Assembly (NCBI GenBank): GCA_018401885.1
Contig: JAGYKB010000013.1
Span: forward strand, 1 to 63,544
DNA length: 63,544 nt
DNA from: Gammaproteobacteria bacterium
GTDB lineage: Bacteria > Pseudomonadota > Gammaproteobacteria > Pseudomonadales > Pseudohongiellaceae
Reading direction: 5' to 3'
Positions 11,254 through 20,113 of this stretch are shown here, piece by piece. The position numbers and the translations under genes are program-made. How positions within the stretch are numbered: position 1 is the first letter of the stretch; each line of letters opens with the position of its first letter. The notes beneath the pieces are model-generated. The model was not told the origin of the DNA, searched no databases, and saw nothing but the letters and a program-made list of their open reading frames with translations.

Positions 11254-12012
11254 ATGCGTCGCAGAGTAGTTATAGGCAATTGGAAAATGCACGGCTCGCG
11301 TGAGTCGATCTCTGAGCTACTCGCTACTATCGATTCAAGCTGTTTAGACCCGGCAATCGAAATAGCCGTGTGCCCAACCAGTCTGCACATCGCAGAAGTA
11401 GTGGAGCAACTGAGCAAGAGTTCGAAAAACTCACGCATTGCGGTAGGGGCGCAAAACGTCTGTGACGCCGAGTCAGGTGCTTTCACCGGAGAAGTTTCTG
11501 CTCAGATGTTGGCTGAATTCGGGGTTCGCTACGTATTAGTAGGCCATTCTGAACGGCGTGAACTTTACGGTGAAAGCGATCAGTTGGTTGCGGCAAAAAC
11601 TGCCGCAACGATTAGCTCAGGACTAACGCCAGTTGTCTGCGTTGGTGAGACGCTCGCTCAGCGGCAGGAAGGCAAGACAGAATTCGTGGTGCTACGGCAA
11701 TTGAACGCAGTAGTACAGCAAATTGGGATCGAAGGCATTGAGAAATGCATCGTCGCTTACGAACCGGTTTGGGCGATTGGCACCGGCGAGACTGCTTCGC
11801 CGGCTCAAGCCCAAGAAGTGCATGCAGCACTTCGTAATCGGTTGCAGCAGTTAGATGCTGCTCTAGCGGAGACGACGCCAATACTCTATGGAGGTAGCGT
11901 CAAAGCAAGCAATGCGGCTGATTTGTTTGCCCAGCCAGACATCGACGGCGGATTGGTCGGTGGAGCCTCCTTAAAGGCCGAAGAATTTAACGCGATCTGC
12001 GCCAGCGCCTAA
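11254..12012 (+). CDS. tpiA: Triosephosphate isomerase
   Basis: TpiA interconverts dihydroxyacetone phosphate and glyceraldehyde-3-phosphate. The 252-residue TIM barrel has the substrate Lys11 in NWKMHGS, catalytic His98 in VGHSERR, catalytic Glu170 in AYEPVWAIGTG and the phosphate-binding LYGGSVKASN and GLVGGASL loops. GGAGG at 11239-11243 precedes the ATG. The order glmM-tpiA-secG on one strand is standard in Pseudomonas and relatives. Confidence 0.97.
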   Translation: MRRRVVIGNWKMHGSRESISELLATIDSSCLDPAIEIAVCPTSLHIAEVVEQLSKSSKNSRIAVGAQNVCDAESGAFTGEVSAQMLAEFGVRYVLVGHSERRELYGESDQLVAAKTAATISSGLTPVVCVGETLAQRQEGKTEFVVLRQLNAVVQQIGIEGIEKCIVAYEPVWAIGTGETASPAQAQEVHAALRNRLQQLDAALAETTPILYGGSVKASNAADLFAQPDIDGGLVGGASLKAEEFNAICASA

Positions 12013-12069
12013 GCCGATGAGCAGTGGCCTGATCAGACGTCAATACCGAAAATTAACAAGAGTACGAAC

Positions 12070-12465
12070 ATGGAATCAATCATCGTTATAGTGCATGTCG
12101 TCGTCGCGATCGCCATCGTAGGCCTCGTTTTGCTGCAGCAAGGCAAGGGCGCGGATGCAGGCGCATCCTTTGGTTCGGGCGCATCGCAAACAGTCTTTGG
12201 CTCATCAGGTTCGGGCAATTTCCTAGTCCGTGCGACGGCCGTTTGTGCAACTATTTTCTTTGTTACTAGCCTTTCCCTTTCGCTTGTGGCTAAGAATCAA
12301 ACTGGCTTTGGATCAACCTCCGGCATGCCGGTTGTTAATCCGGAGCTGCTCGAAACTCTCTCTACTAGCGAGCAGTCTGACTTACCTCAGTTAGACGACG
12401 AAATGCCAGTAGCTGAAGACAGTCAGGCAGACGTTCCTACTCTGCCAACTGGTGATGAACTCTAG
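12070..12465 (+). CDS. secG: Protein translocase subunit SecG
   Basis: SecG is the small membrane subunit of the SecYEG channel. The 131-residue protein has two membrane helices (about residues 3-22 and 53-73) flanking the conserved LLQQGKGADAGASFGSGASQTVFGS loop. A Ser/Pro/acidic tail follows, as in many proteobacteria. It lies 57 bases after tpiA and about 100 bases before tRNA-Leu(GAG), the conserved arrangement. Confidence 0.95.
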   Translation: MESIIVIVHVVVAIAIVGLVLLQQGKGADAGASFGSGASQTVFGSSGSGNFLVRATAVCATIFFVTSLSLSLVAKNQTGFGSTSGMPVVNPELLETLSTSEQSDLPQLDDEMPVAEDSQADVPTLPTGDEL

Positions 12466-12567
12466 CGTTCAAGACAAACCTAGGCGATAATGCGCGCCTG
12501 TTAGAGATAGAGACTAGCTTCTTAGTCATCAGTAATGAGTCAAGGGTCTAGTGGTTTAAAAAGTATT

Positions 12568-12652
12568 GCGGACGTGGCGGAATTGGTAGACGCGCTAGCT
12601 TGAGGGGCTAGTAACTTCGGTTGTGGGGGTTCAAGTCCCCCCGTCCGCACCA
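12568..12652 (+). tRNA. leuU: tRNA-Leu(GAG)
   Basis: The acceptor arms GCGGACG and CGTCCGC pair fully and the gene encodes the terminal CCA. The anticodon stem CTAGC/GCTAG closes the loop TTGAGGG, giving anticodon GAG. A long variable arm and a GGTTCAAGTCC T arm are present, as expected for class II tRNA-Leu. It decodes CUC/CUU. Its position after secG matches leuU in E. coli. Confidence 0.96.
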
Positions 12653-12670
12653 TTACACAGTAGTGTGTGC

Positions 12671-12716
12671 AAAAAGAGCTTTGATTTCTTAAGTGAATTC
12701 AAAGCTCTTTTTTTGT
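12671..12716 (+). terminator. Intrinsic terminator after tRNA-Leu
   Basis: AAAAAGAGCTTTGA (12671-12684) pairs with TCAAAGCTCTTTTT around about 14 bases, and a T run follows. The A-rich left arm means it can also work leftward for the convergent SDR gene. Confidence 0.85.
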
Positions 12717-12763
12717 GTAGATTTTTTGTGCTGTTCTTTGCGCGAAATCTTGGCGTGAGAAAT

Positions 12764-13612
12764 TTAGTGCGCCGAAAATCTTCCATCCTCCACAATCGCT
12801 GAATAGTCAGTTTCAATAAGCTCTGCGCGGGTTTTTATGTGTTTTGTCATCGAAGGGTGGGAGAAAATATAAAAACGTTCTGCAAGCATGCATTCATAAA
12901 CCCACTGCGCGAGCGCATCGGGAGCAATCCCATTCTCGATTACCTCAGCGAAACCAGGGACCCCAGGCTCGAAGGCCTCTCTGCGCGCTTTCGCATGCTG
13001 TGCTAGCGAGGGCTTGTTCATTCCTGCGTTGTGAATGTCGGTTCGCACCCACGCAGGACACAATACGCTTACCCCAATGTTATTGGCCTGAAGGTCTTGT
13101 CTGATGGATTCGCTATAGCCCACCACCGCATACTTAGTGGCATGGTAGGGTGACATTGACGGTCCAGCGATATGCCCAGCCATCGAGGCGGTGTTAATGA
13201 TGTAGCCACCTTCGCCATGCGACATGATGAGTGGTACGAATACCTCGACGCCATAGACGACGCCCATGAGGTTGATGTCGACGATCCAGCGCCAGTCTTC
13301 GAGCGGTATCGCACCGGGCTTGCCAGCAAGGCTAACGCCGGCATTATTAATAACAATATGAACCTTACCGAATCGCTCGATAGTAAAGTCAGCAGCTTTC
13401 TTTACTGATCCTGCGTCCGCCACGTCACAGACTATTGTTTCGACAGCGAGTCCGCTTTCTGCAAGCGACGCTTTTGCCGTGTTTAATCGCTGCTCATCGA
13501 TGTCCGCGAGCACAACTCTAGCGCCCTGGTCTGCAAAGACTTTGCCGAGAGAAAGCCCAATGCCATGGCCGCCGCCAGTTATAAACACAACTTTGTTCTC
13601 GATAGAGTTCAT
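12764..13612 (-). CDS. Classical short-chain dehydrogenase/reductase
   Basis: The 282-residue protein has all classical SDR motifs: the cofactor loop TGGGHGIG (12-19), NNAG, the catalytic Tyr156-x3-Lys160 (YHATK) with an upstream Ser in NTASMAG, and the CPAWVRT turn after the active site. Asp in LADID after the second strand favours NAD over NADP. The substrate is not evident; similar proteins act on aliphatic or steroid alcohols. It is divergent from the GST gene, with 69 bases between the starts. Confidence 0.88.
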   Translation of the reverse strand: MNSIENKVVFITGGGHGIGLSLGKVFADQGARVVLADIDEQRLNTAKASLAESGLAVETIVCDVADAGSVKKAADFTIERFGKVHIVINNAGVSLAGKPGAIPLEDWRWIVDINLMGVVYGVEVFVPLIMSHGEGGYIINTASMAGHIAGPSMSPYHATKYAVVGYSESIRQDLQANNIGVSVLCPAWVRTDIHNAGMNKPSLAQHAKARREAFEPGVPGFAEVIENGIAPDALAQWVYECMLAERFYIFSHPSMTKHIKTRAELIETDYSAIVEDGRFSAH

Positions 13613-13681
13613 GTTTTTGCCTTTGCTTGGTTTGATTTCGCTTTCTCTTCTATACTGCTAGCCTAATCTGCGAGGGAATAA

Positions 13682-14293
13682 ATGACAATTAAACTCTATC
13701 ACTGCAAGCGCTCGCGCTCGCTGAGGCCGCTTTGGACGCTCGAAGAAATGGGATTGGATTACGAGTTAATCACTATGCAATTCCCCCCAAGACTAACCTT
13801 CGAGGGTTACCTTGAGATCAATAATCTCGGCACAGTACCCACGCTTGTCGACGACGATGTGACACTTACCGAGTCGACGGCTATGGCACTTTACCTTTGC
13901 GAAAAATACGGACCGACGAATCTAACCCTTAGCCCTATGGACCCCGATTACGGGCTTTTCGTAAATTGGCTGCATCGAAGTGACGCGACGCTCACGTTTC
14001 CACTTACACTGGTGCTGCGATACTCCCAGCACGAACCCGAGGAGCGGAAGAATCCGCAGATAGTAGAAGACTACACTAAGTGGTTTTTATCGCGACTTCG
14101 CTGCGTCGAGACGGCACTCGAGAATCGTCAATATCTCTGTGCTGATCGCTTTACGGTTGCGGATATAAGCATAGGATTCTCACTTGTTTTTGCCGAATCG
14201 CTGGGGTTAGCAGACAGCTTCAAGCCCAATACTGTACGCTATGTAACTAGGCTAAAGCAGCGGCCGGCATTTCAACGCGCGTATAATTTGTAG
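13682..14293 (+). CDS. Glutathione S-transferase family protein
   Basis: The 203-residue protein has an N-terminal thioredoxin-like domain with YHCKRSRSLRPLWTLEEMGL, the cis-proline segment GTVPTLVDDD and the glutathione-binding LTESTAMALYLCEKY. The C-terminal helical domain contains CADRFTVADISIGFSL. The Ser pair near the N-terminus is the likely thiol-activating residue of beta/theta-like bacterial GSTs. The TauD-type gene follows 52 bases later on the same strand. The substrate is unknown. Confidence 0.88.
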   Translation: MTIKLYHCKRSRSLRPLWTLEEMGLDYELITMQFPPRLTFEGYLEINNLGTVPTLVDDDVTLTESTAMALYLCEKYGPTNLTLSPMDPDYGLFVNWLHRSDATLTFPLTLVLRYSQHEPEERKNPQIVEDYTKWFLSRLRCVETALENRQYLCADRFTVADISIGFSLVFAESLGLADSFKPNTVRYVTRLKQRPAFQRAYNL

Positions 14294-14345
14294 TTCGAAC
14301 TAGCGTTTAAATAGAATAATTAGAACAAGAGAAAGGAGAAGTCTA

Positions 14346-15191
14346 ATGGGAATCATTGTGACGCCGTCTGGACAAGTATGTGGTGCATCAGTGACGGGAG
14401 TGGACCTCTCTCAATCACTTTCTGACGAGCAAATAGCTGAGATACGATTCGCATGGCTCAAGCATAAAGTCTTGAGTTTCCCAAACCAGTCTATGAGTGA
14501 TGATGATCTAGAGCGATTCACCCTAGCATTTGGAGGTTTTGGAGATGACCCTTTTATTGCGCCGATTAAGGGTAGGAAAAATATTATCGCTGTAGAGCGA
14601 AGAGCCGATGAGAAAGCCCCGCTGTTCGCAGAAAATTGGCACACCGACTGGAGCTTTCAGAAAGCACCGCCCGCTGGGACGTGTCTCTACGGAATAAAAA
14701 TACCTTCAAAAGGTGGGGACACATTATTCGCCGATCAGCAGAGGGCGTGGAGTGAAATGCCTAGGGATCAGCAGGATAAGTACCGTGATCTTGTTGCAAT
14801 CCATTCCGCTAAGGCCGCCTACTCACCAGAGGGTATGTACGGTAAAGAAGATCAAACAACTGACCGTAGTATGGATATAAGACCATCAGTGGACGCACTC
14901 AAGTTACAAACACATCCGCTTGTACACAAACATCCCGAAACAGGAGTCGAGGGTTTCTATAGTTGTCTAGGCTACATAGTAGGATTGGTCGATAGATCGG
15001 ACGAGGAGGCGTTTTCGCTTCTAAAAGAATTAAGTGACTGGCAAGGCAGGAACGAGTTTGTATACACCCATAAATGGGAGCCACAGATGCTAGTTATGTG
15101 GGACAACCGCGCGTTGTTGCATAGAGCGACGGGTGGGCATGAGGGCGAAGATAGGCTTTTGCATCGCACCACGATTGCCGCATTCGAGTGA
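14346..15191 (+). CDS. TauD/TfdA-family Fe(II)/2-oxoglutarate dioxygenase
   Basis: Members of this family hydroxylate small organic acids such as taurine or 2,4-D, using Fe(II), oxygen and 2-oxoglutarate. The 281-residue protein has the iron-binding HxD in NWHTDWSF, the distal His in NRALLHRATGG and the 2-oxoglutarate-binding Arg in LLHRTTI. It starts at an ATG preceded by AAAGGAGAA. It is probably cotranscribed with the GST gene. Specificity cannot be assigned; taurine is possible, but no taurine transporter lies nearby. Confidence 0.88.
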   Translation: MGIIVTPSGQVCGASVTGVDLSQSLSDEQIAEIRFAWLKHKVLSFPNQSMSDDDLERFTLAFGGFGDDPFIAPIKGRKNIIAVERRADEKAPLFAENWHTDWSFQKAPPAGTCLYGIKIPSKGGDTLFADQQRAWSEMPRDQQDKYRDLVAIHSAKAAYSPEGMYGKEDQTTDRSMDIRPSVDALKLQTHPLVHKHPETGVEGFYSCLGYIVGLVDRSDEEAFSLLKELSDWQGRNEFVYTHKWEPQMLVMWDNRALLHRATGGHEGEDRLLHRTTIAAFE

Positions 15192-15240
15192 GAAAGCCGT
15201 GCTACCCATGATGGCTCTCAAGGGCAGCACCGCTGTTGAT

Positions 15241-16374
15241 TTACTTCTGTGGGCAAATGAGGAACTTCTTACCCGTAGATTTTGAGTTGTACTGAGCAAC
15301 GATGCCAGCATCTAACGCTTCGGCGAGAGAGATTTCATCGGTGTAGTGACTAGCGAAAGTCGTTTTCATTTCCGTCGCGACGCGCGTGCGCAAACGTGTC
15401 GCTACTTCTTGACCGACGCGGGCCAAGAAATTTGGCAGTAACCAACCGCCAACTCCCCACGCCATGCCGTAGCCACGGTTTAGGGTTGTGGCTGACGTGT
15501 CGAGCCCGCCATTACAAATACACCTGCTGACGCTGACCGAGCCGTAAATGCTATACGCGCCGGGAGTGCGCGCCGCAGCTGCTTCCATTGCCGAAAGGAT
15601 AGTCGATGCCAAGGTGCCTCCGCCGGTTGCGTCAAAGGCGAGTGTTGCGCCGGTTGCATGAATTGCGTCGGTCAGATCAGCCATAAAGCTTTCTTTGCTG
15701 CTGTTCACAACATATTTAGCGCCCATACCGCGCAGCAACGTCTCTTGCTCCTCTTTACGAACTACATTGACGAGATCGATGCCTCCGTCGAGGCAAATGC
15801 GATTGAGCATCTGCCCGAGATTCGACGCTGCCGCTGTGTGTACCAGAGCTGTATGTCCCTCTAGGTTCATCGTCTCGATCATGCACAATGCAGTCAACGG
15901 ATTGACGAAGCTTGATGCACCGTCTTTTGCCGTGTGGCCTTCGAGGAGTGGTAAGCAAACAGATGCATCTACACAGCGATACTGGCCATACATCCCGCCG
16001 CCCATCGCGGCGACAACTTTGCCGTCTAGGCTTTTTGCAAGTTCGCTAGAGCCGGTGGCGACAACTGTGCCGGCACCCTCGTTACCGACTGCAAGTGCTT
16101 GCCCGATTCGCGCTTTCATCACCGCCATGCCTTGTTCAGAAACCGGCGCGCTCAGAACCGTATCCGCACCGCTGCCTGATGAGGACGCACTCGCCATCGA
16201 CGCCCAACCAAACATCACTCCGTGATCAGAAGGATTAATAGGTGTTGCCTCAACGCGAATAAGCACTTCGTTCTCGCCTGGTGTAGGCATAGGCTGCTCT
16301 CTCAGCTCGAGGCGGAGTTCGCCTTCGGGTGTGAGCGTTGAAAACATTTGAAGGTAAGTCGAATCTAGTGACAT
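15241..16374 (-). CDS. MDR-superfamily zinc-binding-type dehydrogenase/quinone reductase
   Basis: The 377-residue protein has the GroES-like N-terminal domain (PMPTPGENEVLIRVEATPINPSD), a central VGNEGAGTVVATG and a Rossmann part with ALVHTAAASNLGQMLNRIC, so it resembles NADPH:quinone oxidoreductases and enoyl reductases. I do not see the catalytic Cys and His pattern of zinc alcohol dehydrogenases, so it is probably a zinc-free oxidoreductase. It is convergent with the dioxygenase gene; the two stops lie about 50 bases apart. Confidence 0.8.
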   Translation of the reverse strand: MSLDSTYLQMFSTLTPEGELRLELREQPMPTPGENEVLIRVEATPINPSDHGVMFGWASMASASSSGSGADTVLSAPVSEQGMAVMKARIGQALAVGNEGAGTVVATGSSELAKSLDGKVVAAMGGGMYGQYRCVDASVCLPLLEGHTAKDGASSFVNPLTALCMIETMNLEGHTALVHTAAASNLGQMLNRICLDGGIDLVNVVRKEEQETLLRGMGAKYVVNSSKESFMADLTDAIHATGATLAFDATGGGTLASTILSAMEAAAARTPGAYSIYGSVSVSRCICNGGLDTSATTLNRGYGMAWGVGGWLLPNFLARVGQEVATRLRTRVATEMKTTFASHYTDEISLAEALDAGIVAQYNSKSTGKKFLICPQK

Positions 16375-16488
16375 TGCGCGCCTCTTTGAAAAATAAATTA
16401 AGGCGAAGATTAGAACACACTTTCGCGCTGAATATCAGCCAAGAAGGCGAAGCTTACACCTTATCAAAAAAGCGGTGCGTCGCCTGAG

Positions 16489-16881
16489 TTATTCTTTCCG
16501 CGTCATAGACCAAGGTGCCTCGGCACCCATGGCACGTGCGACGCCGACGATGGTCGTACCGTTAACAGTGCCACTCATGTCGTAAACCATCGGAGAGCCA
16601 TCTCTGTCTATCCTAAAAGTGATTTCATTGGTCGCTGCCACGCCTTCTTCGATTGCCCAGAGACGGCCGTTACCCAAATCAAATGTGCCGCTGAGAGTAT
16701 TGCCTGAAGTGTCGAGCGTTACGACCGCGTTGACCGCGCCGAAAGGGCTACTCATAGAGAAATCCCAGATGCCATCGGCCGTTGCAGATGCAGTAGAGGG
16801 AGTGACTGTCGCGCAAGAAGACAGTGTCAAGAGTGAAAATAAGAGCGATAGAAAGAGTGCTTGAAAGCGTTGTCTGGCCAT
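16489..16881 (-). CDS. Small lipoprotein of unknown function
   Basis: The 130-residue product starts with a signal peptide ending in LTLSSC, a lipobox that places the lipidated Cys near residue 23. The mature part is rich in short beta strands (IWDFSMSSPFGAVNAVVTLD, GNTLSGTFDLG, EITFRID, YDMSGTVNGTTIVG) and resembles the small antiparallel folds seen in lipocalin-like or DUF-type outer-membrane lipoproteins. I do not recognise the family. It shares its strand with the MDR gene downstream. Confidence 0.65.
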   Translation of the reverse strand: MARQRFQALFLSLLFSLLTLSSCATVTPSTASATADGIWDFSMSSPFGAVNAVVTLDTSGNTLSGTFDLGNGRLWAIEEGVAATNEITFRIDRDGSPMVYDMSGTVNGTTIVGVARAMGAEAPWSMTRKE

Positions 16882-17078
16882 ATTTTTTATCCTTGTTGAT
16901 TAATTTTCTTGTAGTTAGAATTCAACGGTTTAATGGTTCCAATATCAAGAACGCCCTGAGTGATGAAATAGATTTTTAGGCCCTTTCTCTCCTCTGCTTT
17001 TATAGTTGTCGGAATTGCTATCGGAATAGTTATCGAAGGTACAGGAGTATTCGCAGGAAAAGCGACAGGCAATTGAAT

Positions 17079-17798
17079 ATGATCGATCGAGAGTTAGATA
17101 TACGAACACACGATGGGGCCATGAATACCTTTATTACCCATCCAGAAGAGGGCGGTCCTCATCCTGTCGTTCTTTTGCTAATGGATGCGCCAGGAAAACG
17201 CGAAGAACTGCATAAGATGGCGACCAGATTAGGGACTGCGGGCTACTATGTGATGGTACCGAATTTATATTATCGCCGTGTTCGAGAATACATTCTAGCT
17301 AACTCCTCTAGAGAGGAGATGTATGAGCACATGAATTCGCTGAGTAATGAGATGGTATGCAAAGATATTGTCGAGCTATTGAGAATAGCTGATAGTGATT
17401 CAGCGGCGAAGCAAGGCAAAGTAGGCTGCATTGGCTATTGTATGAGTGGCCCTTTCGCCTTTGCGGCGGCAGCGAAGCTAAATCATCGTATTGCAGCGGC
17501 CGCTTCATTTCATGGGATCCGACTCTTCACGGATGCGCCCGACTCACCTCACCTCGATGCAGATAAAATAAATGGTGAGATTTATTTCGGCTGTGCTGAG
17601 ACAGATGATTACGCTCCAAAGGCGATGATTGATGGTCTCGATCACTATTTAGTAGAGAAAAACACTAATTATCGAATCGAGTGGTACCCTGGTACCGAGC
17701 ATGGTTTCGTATTCCCTGGGCGAATAGGGAAATATAACGAAGTATCCGCTGAACGGCACTGGGAAAGACTTTTGGCGCTCTTTGACCGCTGCCTTTAA
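17079..17798 (+). CDS. Dienelactone hydrolase family protein
   Basis: The 239-residue protein is an alpha/beta hydrolase of the dienelactone hydrolase family. The nucleophile is Cys121 in IGYCMSG, the acid lies in CAETDDYAP and the His in TEHGFVFPG. Dienelactone hydrolase opens lactones in chlorocatechol breakdown, but the family is broad. ATG at 17079 is preferred to the in-frame TTG at 17073; neither has a clear ribosome binding site. There is no signal peptide, unlike the hydrolase next door. Confidence 0.85.
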   Translation: MIDRELDIRTHDGAMNTFITHPEEGGPHPVVLLLMDAPGKREELHKMATRLGTAGYYVMVPNLYYRRVREYILANSSREEMYEHMNSLSNEMVCKDIVELLRIADSDSAAKQGKVGCIGYCMSGPFAFAAAAKLNHRIAAAASFHGIRLFTDAPDSPHLDADKINGEIYFGCAETDDYAPKAMIDGLDHYLVEKNTNYRIEWYPGTEHGFVFPGRIGKYNEVSAERHWERLLALFDRCL

Positions 17799-17858
17799 CT
17801 GCCATGCTGCCTGACTATCGCGAATCAAACTCGATTAGCTTCGCTGAGTTAGTCGCTG

Positions 17859-18992
17859 CTACTGAGTAATATACCCATCTGGAGAATAACGAACAGCACT
17901 CGGAAAGCTAAGAGTTTCTATAATCGAATGCCCAACAAAAATTGCCTCTTCCTCTTTGCGTTGACTGCCATACGCGCGCATAAAAGTGCTTTCCTCGGCT
18001 TTGCTAGGAATTCCACCGCTTAGGGCAAGATGAATTATCTTGGCAACTTCATTTGGTTTTTCACGCTGTGGATAGTGCCCTGCAGTAGGGAGTAACCAAT
18101 AGGTGCTTTCAGCATCTCTGTCATTTAGATAAGTATTCCAAACGTGATTAGAAATCCTTACAGGATTAATGTCGTCGAGCAGTCCCCAAAGGTATGCGAC
18201 AGGGATATCACTTCGAGACAAGTTGTTAAGCCAGCGCAATTCGTTTTCTGCGCGCTCTAAAAGATATCGAGCTACATGGATGAGTGCGCTGTCTCCATCT
18301 TTAAATTTGAAAATATCTGCGTAGGCGATCGCCTCCGGATCTCCTTGGGTCATTCTAGGTACTGATTTTCGAGCTTGAATGAGCGCATTTCCACGGACTG
18401 GGTCCAATAAAGCGGTTTGCATGGGCAATAGGTTAGCAAGTGGTAAGAACATGCCGCTGTTAGATAAAAAGTGGTAGTTAATTCTATATTCCGCGGGCTT
18501 TGTGTCGAGATAGTGACCAAGGAAGGCGAGGCCAATACTGACACCTCTGTCATGAGTATAAATAGCGAAATTATTGAATTTGATTATATTTTTTACGAAA
18601 TAATCCAAAATTTCGGCATTCTCTTCCAGCATATAGCTGAAATTAGGCACGGGTTTATCCGAGAAACCTGAGCCGGGGAAGTCTAGAACAGCGATGTGAA
18701 AATCGTTTTCTAACAGTGGAACTAATTTGTAGAAGTCGAAGCTCGAATTAGGAAAACCATGAACCATGAGTAATTGCGGTTTGTCCTTGCTGCCGAAGGT
18801 GCGATAGAAGACATCAACCTTAGCCTGCTGATTATTTTTTGTCGTTGAAGTCCACTCGAAATAGTCTCCGCCTTCAAACCAGGCTTCTGCCAGGTCTGAA
18901 TGAAATACAAAATCAGACTCTTCAGCCCAAGAGAAAAAGGAGAGAAAGGAAACGGCGGAAATAAAAAGTATTCTAACGAGCTTCGCCTTCAT
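17859..18992 (-). CDS. Exported alpha/beta hydrolase, epoxide-hydrolase-like
   Basis: The protein begins with a Sec signal peptide (MKAKLVRILFISAVSFLSFFSWAEE). It has the oxyanion motif HGFPNSSFDF, an Asp at the nucleophile position in YTHDRGVSIGL, a candidate acid in WGLLDDINP and the catalytic His in AGHYPQREKP. An Asp nucleophile is typical of epoxide hydrolases and haloalkane dehalogenases, not of esterases. ATG at 18992 is chosen because the upstream in-frame start at 19004 is a GTG without a spaced ribosome binding site. The gene lies close behind the aldolase gene on the same strand, so an operon is likely. The substrate is unknown. Confidence 0.8.
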   Translation of the reverse strand: MKAKLVRILFISAVSFLSFFSWAEESDFVFHSDLAEAWFEGGDYFEWTSTTKNNQQAKVDVFYRTFGSKDKPQLLMVHGFPNSSFDFYKLVPLLENDFHIAVLDFPGSGFSDKPVPNFSYMLEENAEILDYFVKNIIKFNNFAIYTHDRGVSIGLAFLGHYLDTKPAEYRINYHFLSNSGMFLPLANLLPMQTALLDPVRGNALIQARKSVPRMTQGDPEAIAYADIFKFKDGDSALIHVARYLLERAENELRWLNNLSRSDIPVAYLWGLLDDINPVRISNHVWNTYLNDRDAESTYWLLPTAGHYPQREKPNEVAKIIHLALSGGIPSKAEESTFMRAYGSQRKEEEAIFVGHSIIETLSFPSAVRYSPDGYITQ

Positions 18993-19022
18993 AGCCTGCA
19001 GCACCTCGGTTAATAGATTGGT

Positions 19023-19967
19023 TTATTGATCAATAGCGCTTTTTGCTTTGCTCAGTGTTTCAGCCGCGCGAGCCGAAAGTCCGCTATCGGTTCCAACTGT
19101 CACTAAGGTAAAGCCCTCGGCAAGGCGTTGCTCGACGCTATCAGGCGAGGTTGTAATTGCGCATGCGACATCATGAGTAAGGCAGGCGTTTAAAACGGTT
19201 TGAATGGCAGTCTCGACTTCGGGCGCGCTCGGATTCGCGTAGCCCATCGCGCCGCTCAGATCAGCGGGGCCGATAAATATTGCGCCGACGCCGGGTACCG
19301 ACAAAATATCCTCGATATTTCCGACACCCTCGGGTGTCTCTATCTGAATGATGGCTAGCAGCTCTCCCTCGGCATCTAACGGCCATACGTCAGCTTTCTG
19401 ATGATAATCAGCAATTCCCCAATACCAGCTTGCATTGGCAGGATTGCGGCCGCGCAACCCGCGCGGTTCGAAGTCTGTGGCGCCGATCAACTGAGGATAG
19501 CGCATGGCCTTGATTGCATTTTCTGCTTCTTCGCGGTTATCGACCGACGGGAACATCACGCCGAAAACGCCGACGTCGAGAACTTGCTTAACTTGCGTGA
19601 TGACTTCGCTGCCCCCAGTAGCAGGTATTCGAACAATAGGGGTGACGTTCGGCTGAAGATTGCCTTTGGCCATCATTTCGCGTTTGTCGGTCATGCCCAA
19701 TAAAAATTCTCGCAGGCGTTCGACATCAAAGGGTGCATGCTCCATGTCTATAATGACAAAATCCAAGTCAGAGCGTGATAGCGTGCGCGCGTTATCGAGT
19801 GAATAGTCGAAGGCGAGAAGGCCTAGCGCTGTGCTACCGCGATCGAGCAAGTCTATAGTCTTGTTTAGCCTTATCGCTGTCTCGACCTCCGCTACTGATG
19901 TATTGATGCCGAGAAAGAGTGCTACAAAGGTCAAGCGGCGGGCCGCCCTAATCATGTGCAAATACAT
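19023..19967 (-). CDS. HpcH/HpaI-family aldolase with a signal peptide
   Basis: The 314-residue protein has the HpaI/HpcH barrel motifs: catalytic His77 in DMEHAPFD, the pyruvate-binding Arg in PIVRIPATGG, the metal ligand Glu in IQIETPEGVGN and the metal ligand Asp in GPADLSGAMGY. Family members cleave 4-hydroxy-2-oxo acids to pyruvate and an aldehyde in the cytosol. Here an N-terminal hydrophobic segment, RRLTFVALFLGINTSVAE, looks like a Sec signal peptide, so the enzyme would act in the periplasm. It precedes the exported hydrolase by about 30 bases. Confidence 0.82.
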   Translation of the reverse strand: MYLHMIRAARRLTFVALFLGINTSVAEVETAIRLNKTIDLLDRGSTALGLLAFDYSLDNARTLSRSDLDFVIIDMEHAPFDVERLREFLLGMTDKREMMAKGNLQPNVTPIVRIPATGGSEVITQVKQVLDVGVFGVMFPSVDNREEAENAIKAMRYPQLIGATDFEPRGLRGRNPANASWYWGIADYHQKADVWPLDAEGELLAIIQIETPEGVGNIEDILSVPGVGAIFIGPADLSGAMGYANPSAPEVETAIQTVLNACLTHDVACAITTSPDSVEQRLAEGFTLVTVGTDSGLSARAAETLSKAKSAIDQ

Positions 19968-20113
19968 CTGCTATTCCGTCTAATTTTGAATCCCTCTCGA
20001 TTAAACCTTATTCGAGCTCCTTGGGTCTACCGCGAAACTCTTGCTTGCGCACGGGCACCGTTCTGTCCTAAATTTGGACTAGTCGAATAAAAACAAAAGG
20101 CAGAGGTGTATCG

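Noticed and set aside
19023..19035. TTGATCAA as an FNR-type site
   Set aside because: It lacks the four-base spacer and lies over the 3' end of the aldolase gene.
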